From positions 81,773 through 145,772 of the forward strand of contig NZ_JANYUY010000010.1 in the NCBI RefSeq assembly GCF_025060755.1: a DNA stretch of 64,000 bases, given 5' to 3'. The notes under the pieces are model-generated. The model worked only from the letters and a program-made list of their open reading frames with translations, was not told where the DNA came from and did no database searches. Position numbers and translations under genes: made by a program. The DNA is from Paenibacillus doosanensis. GTDB taxonomy: Bacteria > Bacillota > Bacilli > Paenibacillales > NBRC-103111. The first letter of the stretch is position 1. Each line of letters starts with the position of its first letter. Positions 36,596 to 45,197 of the stretch are shown piece after piece.

Positions 36596-38254
36596 ATGAA
36601 AAATTACGAAAAATACGCCAGAGGCTATTTCATGCCTCCGAAGACGAGCTTAAACTGGACCCGCAAGGAATATATTACAGAAGCGCCTACTTGGTGCAGC
36701 GTCGACCTTCGCGACGGCAATCAGGCCTTGATCGTACCGATGAATCTGGAGGAGAAGCTGGAATATTTCCAAATGCTCGTGGACATCGGATTCAAGGAGA
36801 TCGAAGTCGGCTTTCCCGCGGCGTCGGAAACGGAATTTACCTTCCTGCGCACGCTGATCGAACAAAATTTGATCCCGGACGACGTCACGATCCAGGTGCT
36901 GACTCAATCGAGAGAGCACATTATCCGCAAAACGTTCGAATCGCTGGAAGGCGCGAAAAAAGCCGTCGTCCACTTGTACAATTCGACCTCCATCGCGCAG
37001 CGGGAGCAGGTGTTCCGCAAATCGAAGGAAGAAATTATCGACATCGCGTTGACCGGAGCCAAGCTGCTGAAGCAATGCGCCGAGGAAACGGAAGGCAACT
37101 TCCAGTTCCAATATTCGCCGGAAAGCTTTACGGGCACGGAAATCGAGTTCGCGCTGGAAATTTGCAACCGCGTGCTCGACGTATGGCAGCCAACGGCGGA
37201 GAACCCCGTCATTATCAATCTGCCGGCTACGGTGTCCATGTCGATGCCGCATGTGTACGCCAGTCAGATCGAATATATGAGCGAGCATATGAATTACCGG
37301 GAGCATGTCATTTTGTCGCTTCACCCGCATAACGACAGAGGCACGGGAGTGGCGGACGCGGAGCTCGGCATGCTGGCCGGAGCCCAGAGAGTGGAAGGCA
37401 CGCTGTTCGGCAACGGAGAGCGGACGGGGAACGTAGATATCGTCACGCTGGCCTTGAACATGTATTCCCACGGGGTGGACCCGAAGCTGAACTTCGAGAA
37501 TCTCCCGGCGATCCTGTCCGTGTATGAGCGGCTGACCAAGATGAGAGTCGGCGAGCGGCATCCTTACGGCGGCGAGCTCGTATTTACCGCCTTCTCCGGT
37601 TCGCATCAGGATGCGATCGCCAAAGGATTGAAATGGCGCGAGGAGAAGGAATGCCGCTACTGGACGGTTCCTTATTTGCCGATTGATCCGAAGGATATCG
37701 GCCGCGAGTATGAAGGGGATATTATCCGGATTAACAGCCAATCGGGCAAAGGTGGGATCGGATATATTTTGCAGCAAAAATACGGTCTCGATCTTCCGGC
37801 CAAAATGCGCGAGCACTTCGGCTACTGTGTGAAAAACGTCTCGGACCATCAGCAAAAAGAGCTGTCGCCCGATGAAATCCACGACATTTTCTTGAAAGCC
37901 TACGTGAACATCAAAGCGCCGGTCGAATTTGTCAAATACCGCGCCGTCGACGATGCGGATTTTCAAACCGTCGTCACCATTCGCAGCGGCGGCGATGTAA
38001 AGGAAATTACCGGCACCGGGAACGGCAGACTGGATGCGATCAGCAACGCGGTGCAAACCTATCTCGGCATCGAGTACAGAGACCTGACCTATACGGAGCA
38101 TGCATTGGAAGCAGGATCGAAATCGCAAGCCGTTTCTTATATCGGAATTACGGCGGCGGACGGCAGCGTGCATTGGGGCTGCGGGATGGACGTCGATATT
38201 ATGACTTCTTCGGTCAAAGCTCTGTTCAGCGCCTTGAACAATATGAGCCGTTAA
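36596..38254 (+). CDS. leuA: 2-isopropylmalate synthase, long form (LeuA2)
   Basis: Condenses acetyl-CoA with 2-oxoisovalerate in leucine synthesis. 552 residues, the long type. HMGL-like barrel with DLRDGNQAL (metal/substrate Arg-Asp at 39-40) and LSLHPHNDRGTG (metal HxH-type near 241); a C-terminal LeuA regulatory domain (from about 430) gives leucine feedback. Start ATG 36596 has AAAGGATG a little far upstream (about 10 bases). The Leu T-box upstream fits the function. Confidence 0.93.
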   Translation: MKNYEKYARGYFMPPKTSLNWTRKEYITEAPTWCSVDLRDGNQALIVPMNLEEKLEYFQMLVDIGFKEIEVGFPAASETEFTFLRTLIEQNLIPDDVTIQVLTQSREHIIRKTFESLEGAKKAVVHLYNSTSIAQREQVFRKSKEEIIDIALTGAKLLKQCAEETEGNFQFQYSPESFTGTEIEFALEICNRVLDVWQPTAENPVIINLPATVSMSMPHVYASQIEYMSEHMNYREHVILSLHPHNDRGTGVADAELGMLAGAQRVEGTLFGNGERTGNVDIVTLALNMYSHGVDPKLNFENLPAILSVYERLTKMRVGERHPYGGELVFTAFSGSHQDAIAKGLKWREEKECRYWTVPYLPIDPKDIGREYEGDIIRINSQSGKGGIGYILQQKYGLDLPAKMREHFGYCVKNVSDHQQKELSPDEIHDIFLKAYVNIKAPVEFVKYRAVDDADFQTVVTIRSGGDVKEITGTGNGRLDAISNAVQTYLGIEYRDLTYTEHALEAGSKSQAVSYIGITAADGSVHWGCGMDVDIMTSSVKALFSALNNMSR

Positions 38255-38263
38255 TCGTTAATG

Positions 38264-38300
38264 GAGCACCTTATCCTTGTGATAGGGCGCTCTTTTTTTG
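38264..38300 (+). terminator. Rho-independent terminator of leuA
   Basis: Arms GAGCACCTTATC and GATAGGGCGCTC (one mismatch pair) close a short loop before a seven-base T-run. Confidence 0.88.
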
Positions 38301-38378
38301 TCCAAATTATACATAATATTGTTAAAAATGTGTAAAATAACCTATCATGCCTGACATCGGTAGCCACAGGAGGGCGAC

Positions 38379-39770
38379 ATGTCCGAAACTTTTACCTCAG
38401 TCTACAGTTTGCAGGACCAAGCCGACAGTCCGTCTTTATTGGAGCTGCTCAACGAAGCGTTCGAGGGGGCGGCTGATTATGCGGCGGCACAGATCGGATC
38501 GGATGATACTCAAGAGGTGTATCTATGCTTCCTCAAGTCGCTATGCTCTTCACAGAAACTGGAATATTTGCTCAGCATGGACGGGCAGGCAGACGTATCG
38601 GCACGGCTTGACCGGTTCATCGGCACCCATTTGGCCGAAGGGAACTTCACCCGCTGTCAGCAAGCTATATGCGCCGGATCGGCCATTGTGTGCAAAGGAA
38701 GCTCTTCTTCCGGACTTATACTGAATTTGTCGGAAAGTCAAAATCGGGCTGTCGGATCGCCAGTAACGGAAAACGTGCTTCAAGGCCCGATGAATGCCTT
38801 CAATGAAAGCCTCGATGTCAATACGGCGCTGATACGGCAGCAGATCCGCTCTTCGCAATTAAAGCTATGGGAAACGATGATCGGCGAAGAAAGCTTAACC
38901 CGTGTCGCCATATTTTCTTATTCCGGGTCCGTCGATGTCCGTCTGCTGTCGCAGCTGAAGGAAGAGCTGAAAGGGCTGAAGACCGACAGTTTGCTGGATA
39001 CGGGCCAACTGCAGCGATTGTTGTTCAAAGGCAAGTGGAGGATGCCGCTGTTTCCCATGGCCGTATCTACCGAACGGCCCGATCGCGTTGCGTCCAATCT
39101 GCTGTCGGGGAAAGCGGCGGTGATGGTGGACGGCTCTCCGTTTGCTCTGATTTTACCGTCGGTTTACACGGATTTTTGGCATTCCCCGGAGGATCAATAT
39201 GTGAATCCGTACGTCGCGTACTTCCTCCTTGTTCTCCGTTTTTTGGCGATGTTCATCAACTTGTTTCTGCCGGGCATGTATGTCGCGCTTACCTCTGTCA
39301 ATGTAGATGTCAATCGGATGGAAATCAGCCTTGCGGCGGCGGCGAGCCGGGAAGGCGTTCCGTATCCCGTATTTGTGGAAACGCTGCTGATGCTGATCAT
39401 GATGGATTTTATTATCGAAGCAGGCATCCGGCTGCCCAAGACGATAAGCTCAACCGTGACGATGGTCGGCGGCGTCGTTCTGGGCCAAGCGATTATCCAG
39501 GCTCATATCGTGAGTAATTTGCTCGTTATCGTCGTGGCGGCCACGGCCATCACCAATTTTCTCGTTATTGATTATCAAATGGGCTTGATCCAGCGAATTT
39601 TGAAATATTTTATTATGGCCGGCGCGGCAGTGGCCGGGGTTTTGGGTATCGTATTCTGTTTATCTTGCCTCATTATTTATCTCAGCTGCCTGGAAACGTT
39701 CGGAGTTCCGTACCTGACATCTCTGTGGTCTCCGACGAAGCGGAGTGGAGACTCCGACGGAGACAGGTGA
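38379..39770 (+). CDS. Spore germination protein, GerA family (second receptor)
   Basis: A 463-residue A subunit of a second receptor. Soluble N-part (about 1-245), then the family membrane region with RFLAMFINLFLPGMYVALTS, AASREGVPYPVFVETLLMLI and EAGIRLPKTISSTVTMVGG. The motif PDRVASNLLSGKAAVMVDGSP is present as in other family members. AGGAGGGCG precedes the ATG. Its N-terminus differs strongly from the first cluster A subunit, consistent with a different germinant. Confidence 0.9.
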   Translation: MSETFTSVYSLQDQADSPSLLELLNEAFEGAADYAAAQIGSDDTQEVYLCFLKSLCSSQKLEYLLSMDGQADVSARLDRFIGTHLAEGNFTRCQQAICAGSAIVCKGSSSSGLILNLSESQNRAVGSPVTENVLQGPMNAFNESLDVNTALIRQQIRSSQLKLWETMIGEESLTRVAIFSYSGSVDVRLLSQLKEELKGLKTDSLLDTGQLQRLLFKGKWRMPLFPMAVSTERPDRVASNLLSGKAAVMVDGSPFALILPSVYTDFWHSPEDQYVNPYVAYFLLVLRFLAMFINLFLPGMYVALTSVNVDVNRMEISLAAAASREGVPYPVFVETLLMLIMMDFIIEAGIRLPKTISSTVTMVGGVVLGQAIIQAHIVSNLLVIVVAATAITNFLVIDYQMGLIQRILKYFIMAGAAVAGVLGIVFCLSCLIIYLSCLETFGVPYLTSLWSPTKRSGDSDGDR

Positions 39771-39797
39771 ATAGAAAACAGCAAAGGGAGCGTTATC

Positions 39798-40904
39798 ATG
39801 AAAAGCTCATCGGCCGTTACCAGCTATGAAATGCTTGCCATTCAAATGCTCTATTCAGGCGCAGCGGCCGGCTTCATTTATCCGAGCTTCTTGATTCGCA
39901 GTACCGCCGGCGCTTACTGGATACCGTTAGCGGTATGGATGACGGGCGCCATGCTGAGCTCATGGCTGTACAGCAAAATGCTGGCGCGGCTGGAAGGCAA
40001 CAAGCTGCTCGCCGAGATAAAAGCTTCGATCGGCCGTATCGGCGCAACGATCCTCTGCTTGCCGGTTATGCTGTTTCTCGTGGGAGTTCTCGTTATTACG
40101 CTGCGAGCCTATTCCGAGATCGTTACAATGACGATGCTTCCCACAACGCCGATATCCTTTCTGAACGGCATGCTGATCGCTCCGGCCGCTCTGGCCTTGG
40201 CAGGGATGGCGCCAATTATACGCGCGGCAAGAGTGTTCTTCCTGCTGGCTCATTTGCTCACCGTTACGCTGATGGTTATCGGACTCAGCGATGTGAACTG
40301 GACGTTAGGGTCGCCATGGCTGAAGTCGGACGGGGACTTTTTTCTGGACAAGCAATTTTATGCAGGGTCGTTTATGTGGATGGGCTTTGCGATTACATCG
40401 TTCATCGGTCCTTATACGCGGGAATCGGCCCGCCGCGCCTGGAGAAGCTATACGCTTGCTTTGCTGTGTGCGATTCCCTTGATCGCAAGTTATATTTATT
40501 TGCCTGTGATGACCTTCGGCAGAGATTTAAGCCGTAATTTGACGCTTCCTTTCGTGTCCAAGATGGATTCGATCTATCACTACTGGATTTTGTTCGAGAA
40601 TTTGACCGCTATCTTTGTCTCGGCCACCATGTTTTATGCTTTGTTCATTATGGCCTTGAAGATGCATGCTTTGGGAGAGACGTTCCAATTGCTGTTCCCG
40701 CGCGCCAACGCCCGTTGGATCTATGCTTTTATTTTCATTATCGTTTATGCGGCGGCTACCGTTTTATCTTCCTGGAGACAGCTGGAGCATCTCATTTTCG
40801 TGACTGTGGGCTTGCGGTTTTATGTCATGTTCGCCTTTCCGTTACTCGCTCTGGGCATCTTCTTCTTGGCACGAAGGCGGAATGCAAAGGGGAGTGCGGC
40901 ATGA
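39798..40904 (+). CDS. Spore germination protein, GerB family (second receptor)
   Basis: A 368-residue permease-like B subunit with about ten helices. It starts 27 bases after the A subunit gene, with AAAGGGAG as ribosome-binding site. The end overlaps the C subunit gene by ATGA (40901-40904). Substrate unknown. Confidence 0.88.
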   Translation: MKSSSAVTSYEMLAIQMLYSGAAAGFIYPSFLIRSTAGAYWIPLAVWMTGAMLSSWLYSKMLARLEGNKLLAEIKASIGRIGATILCLPVMLFLVGVLVITLRAYSEIVTMTMLPTTPISFLNGMLIAPAALALAGMAPIIRAARVFFLLAHLLTVTLMVIGLSDVNWTLGSPWLKSDGDFFLDKQFYAGSFMWMGFAITSFIGPYTRESARRAWRSYTLALLCAIPLIASYIYLPVMTFGRDLSRNLTLPFVSKMDSIYHYWILFENLTAIFVSATMFYALFIMALKMHALGETFQLLFPRANARWIYAFIFIIVYAAATVLSSWRQLEHLIFVTVGLRFYVMFAFPLLALGIFFLARRRNAKGSAA

Positions 40905-41995
40905 GCGGGAAACGGCATCATTGGAAGGCGTCCGCGGCATGCGGACTGATCGCGCTGATCTTGTCCGGCTGCTGGGACTCCAAGGACATCGACAACCGGC
41001 TGATGGTTGGAGCCATTGGCCTGGAACAGCCTAAGGACACCTCGCTTCGCCTCTGGCTGCGGTTTCCGCTGCCCAAAGCGACCTTGGGCGAAGCGGGGAA
41101 AGATTTTTTTACCGTAAGTCAGGACGGCTTGACGGTCCCCGATGCGATGAATAAAGCGAAATATAAGCTGCCCAAGGCGCTCGAATCCTCTACCGCCCGC
41201 GCTATTCTGCTCGATGAAAAAATGGCCAAGTCGGGAATTAATCCTTATCTGGAATTCGCCGTCAGAGAGCGATCCGTTCCTTTAGACGCCATCGTAGCGG
41301 TCGTACGGGGCAATATGGAGCGGATTTTCACCAGTCCCAATCCTACAGGAGAGCTTTCGGGCATTTACACCAAGCTGTTTTTTGAACCTTATTCCGGCGG
41401 TACCCCAAGGAAAAACAAAACGATGCTATGGGAAGTCTACGCCAAGCTCTATAATCCGCTTCATGCCAATCTGATCCCGCTGTTAAGCGAAGGGACCCTG
41501 AATTCGTTTATCTTTGCCGGCAATGTGATTCTTATCAACGGAAAAATTGTCGGGGAATTAAACAAGAGCGAGTCGCTTATGTATGAAATTTTTACTCATC
41601 GATTTCACGATGCAGAGATGGCGCTGATGAACCGGTCGGATGTTCGCATCGTGCACAACCATAACCGTATCGCCACCTCGTTTGAGGGAGATACGCCGGT
41701 CATTTCTATCGATTGCTCGCTGGTTACGACCTTAATCGACAGCTCACAATCGCTTCATCAGAAAATACCGCAAATTGTTGACGATCTGAAAGCCGAGTTG
41801 ACGGAGCTTGCCCAATCCATGTTCGAGAAGACCCAGAAGCAAGGGGCCGATGTTTTCGGCTTCGGCAATCATTTTCGGAGCCGTCTGGAGCCGTCGCAGT
41901 ATGCCAAGTGGCCGGAGATGTTTAAGAAGGCCAGGATCAACGTCGAATTCCATATCGATATGAGAAATACGGGACTGCAATTTTTGGAGCGGTGA
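40901..41995 (+). CDS. Spore germination lipoprotein, GerC family (second receptor)
   Basis: A 364-residue lipoprotein: signal peptide with lipobox ILSGC (Cys24) and the WDSKDIDNRLMVGAIGLE segment that opens the GerC fold. Translationally coupled to the B gene. Completes an A-B-C operon, whereas the first operon of the window is B-A-C. Confidence 0.9.
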   Translation: MSGKRHHWKASAACGLIALILSGCWDSKDIDNRLMVGAIGLEQPKDTSLRLWLRFPLPKATLGEAGKDFFTVSQDGLTVPDAMNKAKYKLPKALESSTARAILLDEKMAKSGINPYLEFAVRERSVPLDAIVAVVRGNMERIFTSPNPTGELSGIYTKLFFEPYSGGTPRKNKTMLWEVYAKLYNPLHANLIPLLSEGTLNSFIFAGNVILINGKIVGELNKSESLMYEIFTHRFHDAEMALMNRSDVRIVHNHNRIATSFEGDTPVISIDCSLVTTLIDSSQSLHQKIPQIVDDLKAELTELAQSMFEKTQKQGADVFGFGNHFRSRLEPSQYAKWPEMFKKARINVEFHIDMRNTGLQFLER

Positions 41996-42077
41996 CCGAT
42001 TGAAAAAACATGTTTAACCCCGATGCGACTCATGTTACAATGAGCTGGCAATAAAATACATTCAAAGGGGTTGCAGT

Positions 42078-43574
42078 ATGTTCTTGAAGCGTCTATGCCT
42101 TATTACGGCGGCGGCTTCCATCAGTCTTAGTTTGGGAGCGCAGGCGGCTAAGGCCGAGGAATCACAAATTCGGGTATATTTGAACGGAGAGCCTCTTCCA
42201 TTCGCGGACCCTCCGCGTATCGAGGATGGAACGACCTTGGTTCCTTTCAGGATTCTTATGGAAAAATTGGGGATGACGACGATTGATTGGGATGCGGCGG
42301 CAAGCCAAATTACCGCGCTCAAAGGCGATCAGAAACTTGTGCTGCAAATCAATAATACAACGGCTACCGTAAACGGAAAATCCAAGTTATTGGAAAAAGC
42401 TCCCGTCATCATCAATGGAAGCACGTTTGTGCCGCTGCGATTCGTCTCCGAAACAATGAACGCTGAAGTAAAATGGGATGCGGACGCGCAGCTGATTACC
42501 ATTCAATCCGGAAGTCCGGCAGCGGCTTCTTCCGCTAGTACGACGAAGGAAGCCGGTATACCGGAAAAATCGAAGAAAACCTCCTACGCAGTCGATACGA
42601 TTATGAAATTTTACGGCTATGAGAACAATGGCTCCGGTATTAACCGTTATAGTTACAGTTCCTTAGCGGTGGATCGCAACGGCTCGGCCTACCTGCTAGA
42701 GGACCGCAATATTGGCAGCGGGTACAATCAGTCATTAGTCGATATGATCAAGGTTAATACCCAAAACGGAAACCAGCTGTCACAAAAGCCGGCCGAAGAT
42801 AACTATTCGTTTGAATATACGGACTGGAAAGGAAATAAGCTTAAATCGCAATCCAACAATTTTTACCCTAGATGGCTGATCTACAATGAATGGACAGATA
42901 AATTGGCCGTAGGCGGGATTAACGCGGAGGCAAGCGATACGATGCTTTCAATCTCCACTCGCTACCCGAACAGCGACTTGATCGGTTACCAATTGAATTA
43001 TAAGACGACTCCGACGAACGAAGCTAATTTTGCTATTTTTATGGATCAAGATACGCTTTTGTACAGCGAGATGATGACCAAAACCATCTACCGGCTGCAA
43101 AAGGGGAAAACGCCTGAGCCCTTATCCTTCAACAATGCCCAGCAATCGCTGCAATTAAGCGGTAAGAAGCTGGAGGCCGTCTGGAACGATCAGAAGCTTT
43201 ATGTGCTCGATACGGGCAATTGCACGTTGTACAAGCTCGACCCGGCGAGCGGCGACATAAGTAAAGTGTATGAAAATAAAGAGTTCGCCGTTAGCGGTTC
43301 AACCACCCACCAAAGCAAGTTCTATGTAGCCAAAGGCGCCAGCATCTATGAATTGACCATCGACGGTCATTGGTCAACCTTCATTGCAGGCAGTGAATTG
43401 AACCAGCCGCAGCCGTCAGCGGACGCTGCAGCGGGAATGCATACGCCGACGTATAACGTAAGCGCGGAGCAGGTGGGCCCACTGAACAACATCTCGCTCA
43501 TGGCTTTTGACGCCGATGAAAACATAATCGTGTTCGACTACGACTATTTATGTCTGCGCAGAATTAACCGTTAA
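42078..43574 (+). CDS. Secreted protein with copper-amine-oxidase-N-like domain and a repeat-rich C-terminal part
   Basis: A 498-residue exported protein. Signal peptide (about 1-26, AQAAKAEE). Residues about 30-145 form the copper amine oxidase-like N-terminal domain common in Paenibacillus surface proteins: VYLNGEPLPFADPPRIEDGT, TLVPFRILMEKLG, then INGSTFVPLRFVSETM. The rest (about 175-495) looks like a beta-propeller (blades such as LAVDRNGSAYLLEDR and KLYVLDTGNCTLYKLDPASG), with no enzyme motif. No amine oxidase activity is implied. Function unknown; possibly cell-envelope binding. Confidence 0.75.
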   Translation: MFLKRLCLITAAASISLSLGAQAAKAEESQIRVYLNGEPLPFADPPRIEDGTTLVPFRILMEKLGMTTIDWDAAASQITALKGDQKLVLQINNTTATVNGKSKLLEKAPVIINGSTFVPLRFVSETMNAEVKWDADAQLITIQSGSPAAASSASTTKEAGIPEKSKKTSYAVDTIMKFYGYENNGSGINRYSYSSLAVDRNGSAYLLEDRNIGSGYNQSLVDMIKVNTQNGNQLSQKPAEDNYSFEYTDWKGNKLKSQSNNFYPRWLIYNEWTDKLAVGGINAEASDTMLSISTRYPNSDLIGYQLNYKTTPTNEANFAIFMDQDTLLYSEMMTKTIYRLQKGKTPEPLSFNNAQQSLQLSGKKLEAVWNDQKLYVLDTGNCTLYKLDPASGDISKVYENKEFAVSGSTTHQSKFYVAKGASIYELTIDGHWSTFIAGSELNQPQPSADAAAGMHTPTYNVSAEQVGPLNNISLMAFDADENIIVFDYDYLCLRRINR

Positions 43575-43627
43575 CGATAACGCCAACCGGAGAAGGGCCT
43601 GCAGCTTCATGCGGCTCTTCTTACGGC

Positions 43628-43717
43628 TCCAATCTCATCATGGTCCCGATGCTGCTGTTCGGATTGCCGACGCAAAAACGTTTGCTTAAAGGCATGACGG
43701 TCAGAGCGGTGAAATAA
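43628..43717 (+). pseudogene. Possible remnant of a sugar ABC permease C-terminus
   Basis: A short stretch open to a TAA at 43715-43717 encodes LIMVPMLLFGLPTQKRLLKG then MTVRAVK, close to the end of MalG-type permeases (typically ...P-x-x-QK/R-x-x-x-x-G-x-T-x-G-A-V-K). No start or upstream part of such a gene exists. It is probably the tail of a deleted gene; too short for certainty. Confidence 0.45.
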
Positions 43718-43738
43718 ATATCGTTAGGAGATGAAGGT

Positions 43739-44287
43739 ATGAAACTAGTTTCGCTAACTATGGTGCGCAACGACCTGAACCACATCCCGAATATTACAGT
43801 TCCTTCCAATTATCGCATAATCACGTTTAAACGCGGTGAAGAGGCTGTTTGGGCTGAGATTGAAGCCAGTGTGGACGAATTTGCCGACAAAGCGGCCGCA
43901 CGAAATCATTTCGATAAAGAATTCGGCTCGCATCTACAGGACATGGAGGCCCGCTGCTTGTTTATCGTGAACGAGCGAGGAGAATCGGTAGGAACCACAA
44001 CCGCATGGTATGGATCGCTGCGGGGCGAGGATACGTGGGGACGAATACACTGGGTGGCCGTCAAGCCGGAATATCAGGGAAAAAAACTCGCCAAACCGCT
44101 CCTTAGCAGCGCGCTTCAAATCTTGTCGCGGTTCCATGACAAAGCCTATTTAACGACGCAAACGACCAGTTATCGGGCGATCAATTTATATTTAAATTAC
44201 GGATTCGAACCGCTGATTACGAAGCCGGAATGCTTGGAAGGCTGGCGCATCGTCGAACGGCAGTTAGACCGGAACATATTAGGATAG
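43739..44287 (+). CDS. GNAT-family N-acetyltransferase
   Basis: A 182-residue acetyltransferase with motif A VAVKPEYQGKKLAKPLLSSAL (here residues about 102-122; key QGKKLA loop) and a C-terminal NLYLNYGFEPL strand-helix. The substrate is unknown. GGAGATGAAGGT precedes the ATG. A strong terminator at 44390-44424 follows after about 100 bases. Confidence 0.82.
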   Translation: MKLVSLTMVRNDLNHIPNITVPSNYRIITFKRGEEAVWAEIEASVDEFADKAAARNHFDKEFGSHLQDMEARCLFIVNERGESVGTTTAWYGSLRGEDTWGRIHWVAVKPEYQGKKLAKPLLSSALQILSRFHDKAYLTTQTTSYRAINLYLNYGFEPLITKPECLEGWRIVERQLDRNILG

Positions 44288-44389
44288 CGCTTGGAACCGG
44301 CGCGGGTGGTGCGGCGGAGGCGGGCGAGCCTCCGATCTCGCGGACTAGGCGCGAAGCGGGCTTCAAGTATGGGAATACGAACTTCAAAA

Positions 44390-44424
44390 GCCGAATGCTT
44401 ATTGTAAGCATTTCGGTTTTTTTA
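44390..44424 (+). terminator. Rho-independent terminator after the acetyltransferase gene
   Basis: CCGAATGCTTA and TAAGCATTtCGG pair around a three-base loop (one bulge) before a seven-base T-run. Confidence 0.88.
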
Positions 44425-44547
44425 GATTTATTTTAGATTTGCTTTAGAGGCAGTTTATAGATTCCGGGTATGATAAAACCGAACGCGCGGGAGACGCCGG
44501 CGAGGAGCGGATCAATGTGATCCATAGAGAAGAAGGGGGCGAGGCTT

Positions 44548-45060
44548 ATGGTTAAGCTGAGTTTAACTCCGAGAAGATGGCTGCTTACGCTTCATGTGCT
44601 GTTCTCGGCGATTATGTTCGGGGGCGCGGTTATTTTTCTCGTGCTAAGCGTTATCGTCGCCACGAGCAGCGACGAGGGCATCGTCAGCGCATGCTATACG
44701 GTGATGCATCTGTTAGCCCGAACGTCAGTCCGGGCTTCGACGATCGGGACGCTGGCAACCGGCATTATGCTGTCGGTCATGACGCAGTGGGGGCTTTTCA
44801 AATATCATTGGATTATCGCCAAGGAAGCGCTCACGGCCGTCTGTATCGTGATAGGACCGGTCGGCATGTACTTCTGGACGCTAAAAGCGGTCGAGCTGAC
44901 GTCGGCGTACGGATGGAGCGCAGGGGCCGATTCGCAATACATCGTGAACAGCGTTCAGCTATGGATCGGTATTATCATCCAGATTGTGTCATTAGCCGCG
45001 ATGACTGCGCTCTCGGTATTCAAACCCGGAGGGGCGCGGAAACGCCGCAAAACCGCCTAA
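44548..45060 (+). CDS. Small integral membrane protein, DUF2269-like
   Basis: A 170-residue protein with four predicted membrane helices (about 12-38, 52-78, 84-108, 134-158) and a basic tail (GGARKRRKTA). It resembles the uncharacterised DUF2269 membrane family; I see no catalytic motif. AGAAGGGGGCGAGG precedes the ATG. It stands alone upstream of a regulator gene with its own promoter. Confidence 0.65.
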   Translation: MVKLSLTPRRWLLTLHVLFSAIMFGGAVIFLVLSVIVATSSDEGIVSACYTVMHLLARTSVRASTIGTLATGIMLSVMTQWGLFKYHWIIAKEALTAVCIVIGPVGMYFWTLKAVELTSAYGWSAGADSQYIVNSVQLWIGIIIQIVSLAAMTALSVFKPGGARKRRKTA

Positions 45061-45123
45061 GCCGCATCCTCCCCAGGGCCGGCCGATGGTGGTGCATTGC
45101 AAGCGCAAGCTGCGGATCGTATA

Positions 45124-45172
45124 TTTACGCTGACGGCCTCCTCTTGTATACTAAGTTTGTAAGCGTTTGCCA
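45124..45172 (+). promoter_or_regulatory. Promoter of the membrane AraC regulator with a possible CcpA (cre) site
   Basis: TTTACG (45124-45129) and TATACT (45147-45152), 17-base spacer. TTTGTAAGCGTTTGCCA (45156-45172) is close to the cre consensus and would cover the transcription start, consistent with catabolite repression. Found by eye. Confidence 0.5.
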
Positions 45173-45197
45173 ATAGACGGGAAGGAGGCCGTTCCGC

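Noticed and set aside
36650..38173. A 507-codon open frame antisense to leuA
   Set aside because: The plus strand encodes a complete LeuA with catalytic motifs and T-box control; the antisense product shows no recognisable domain.
42078..43574. Copper amine oxidase enzyme
   Set aside because: Only the non-catalytic N-terminal-like domain is present; there is no topaquinone motif or catalytic domain.
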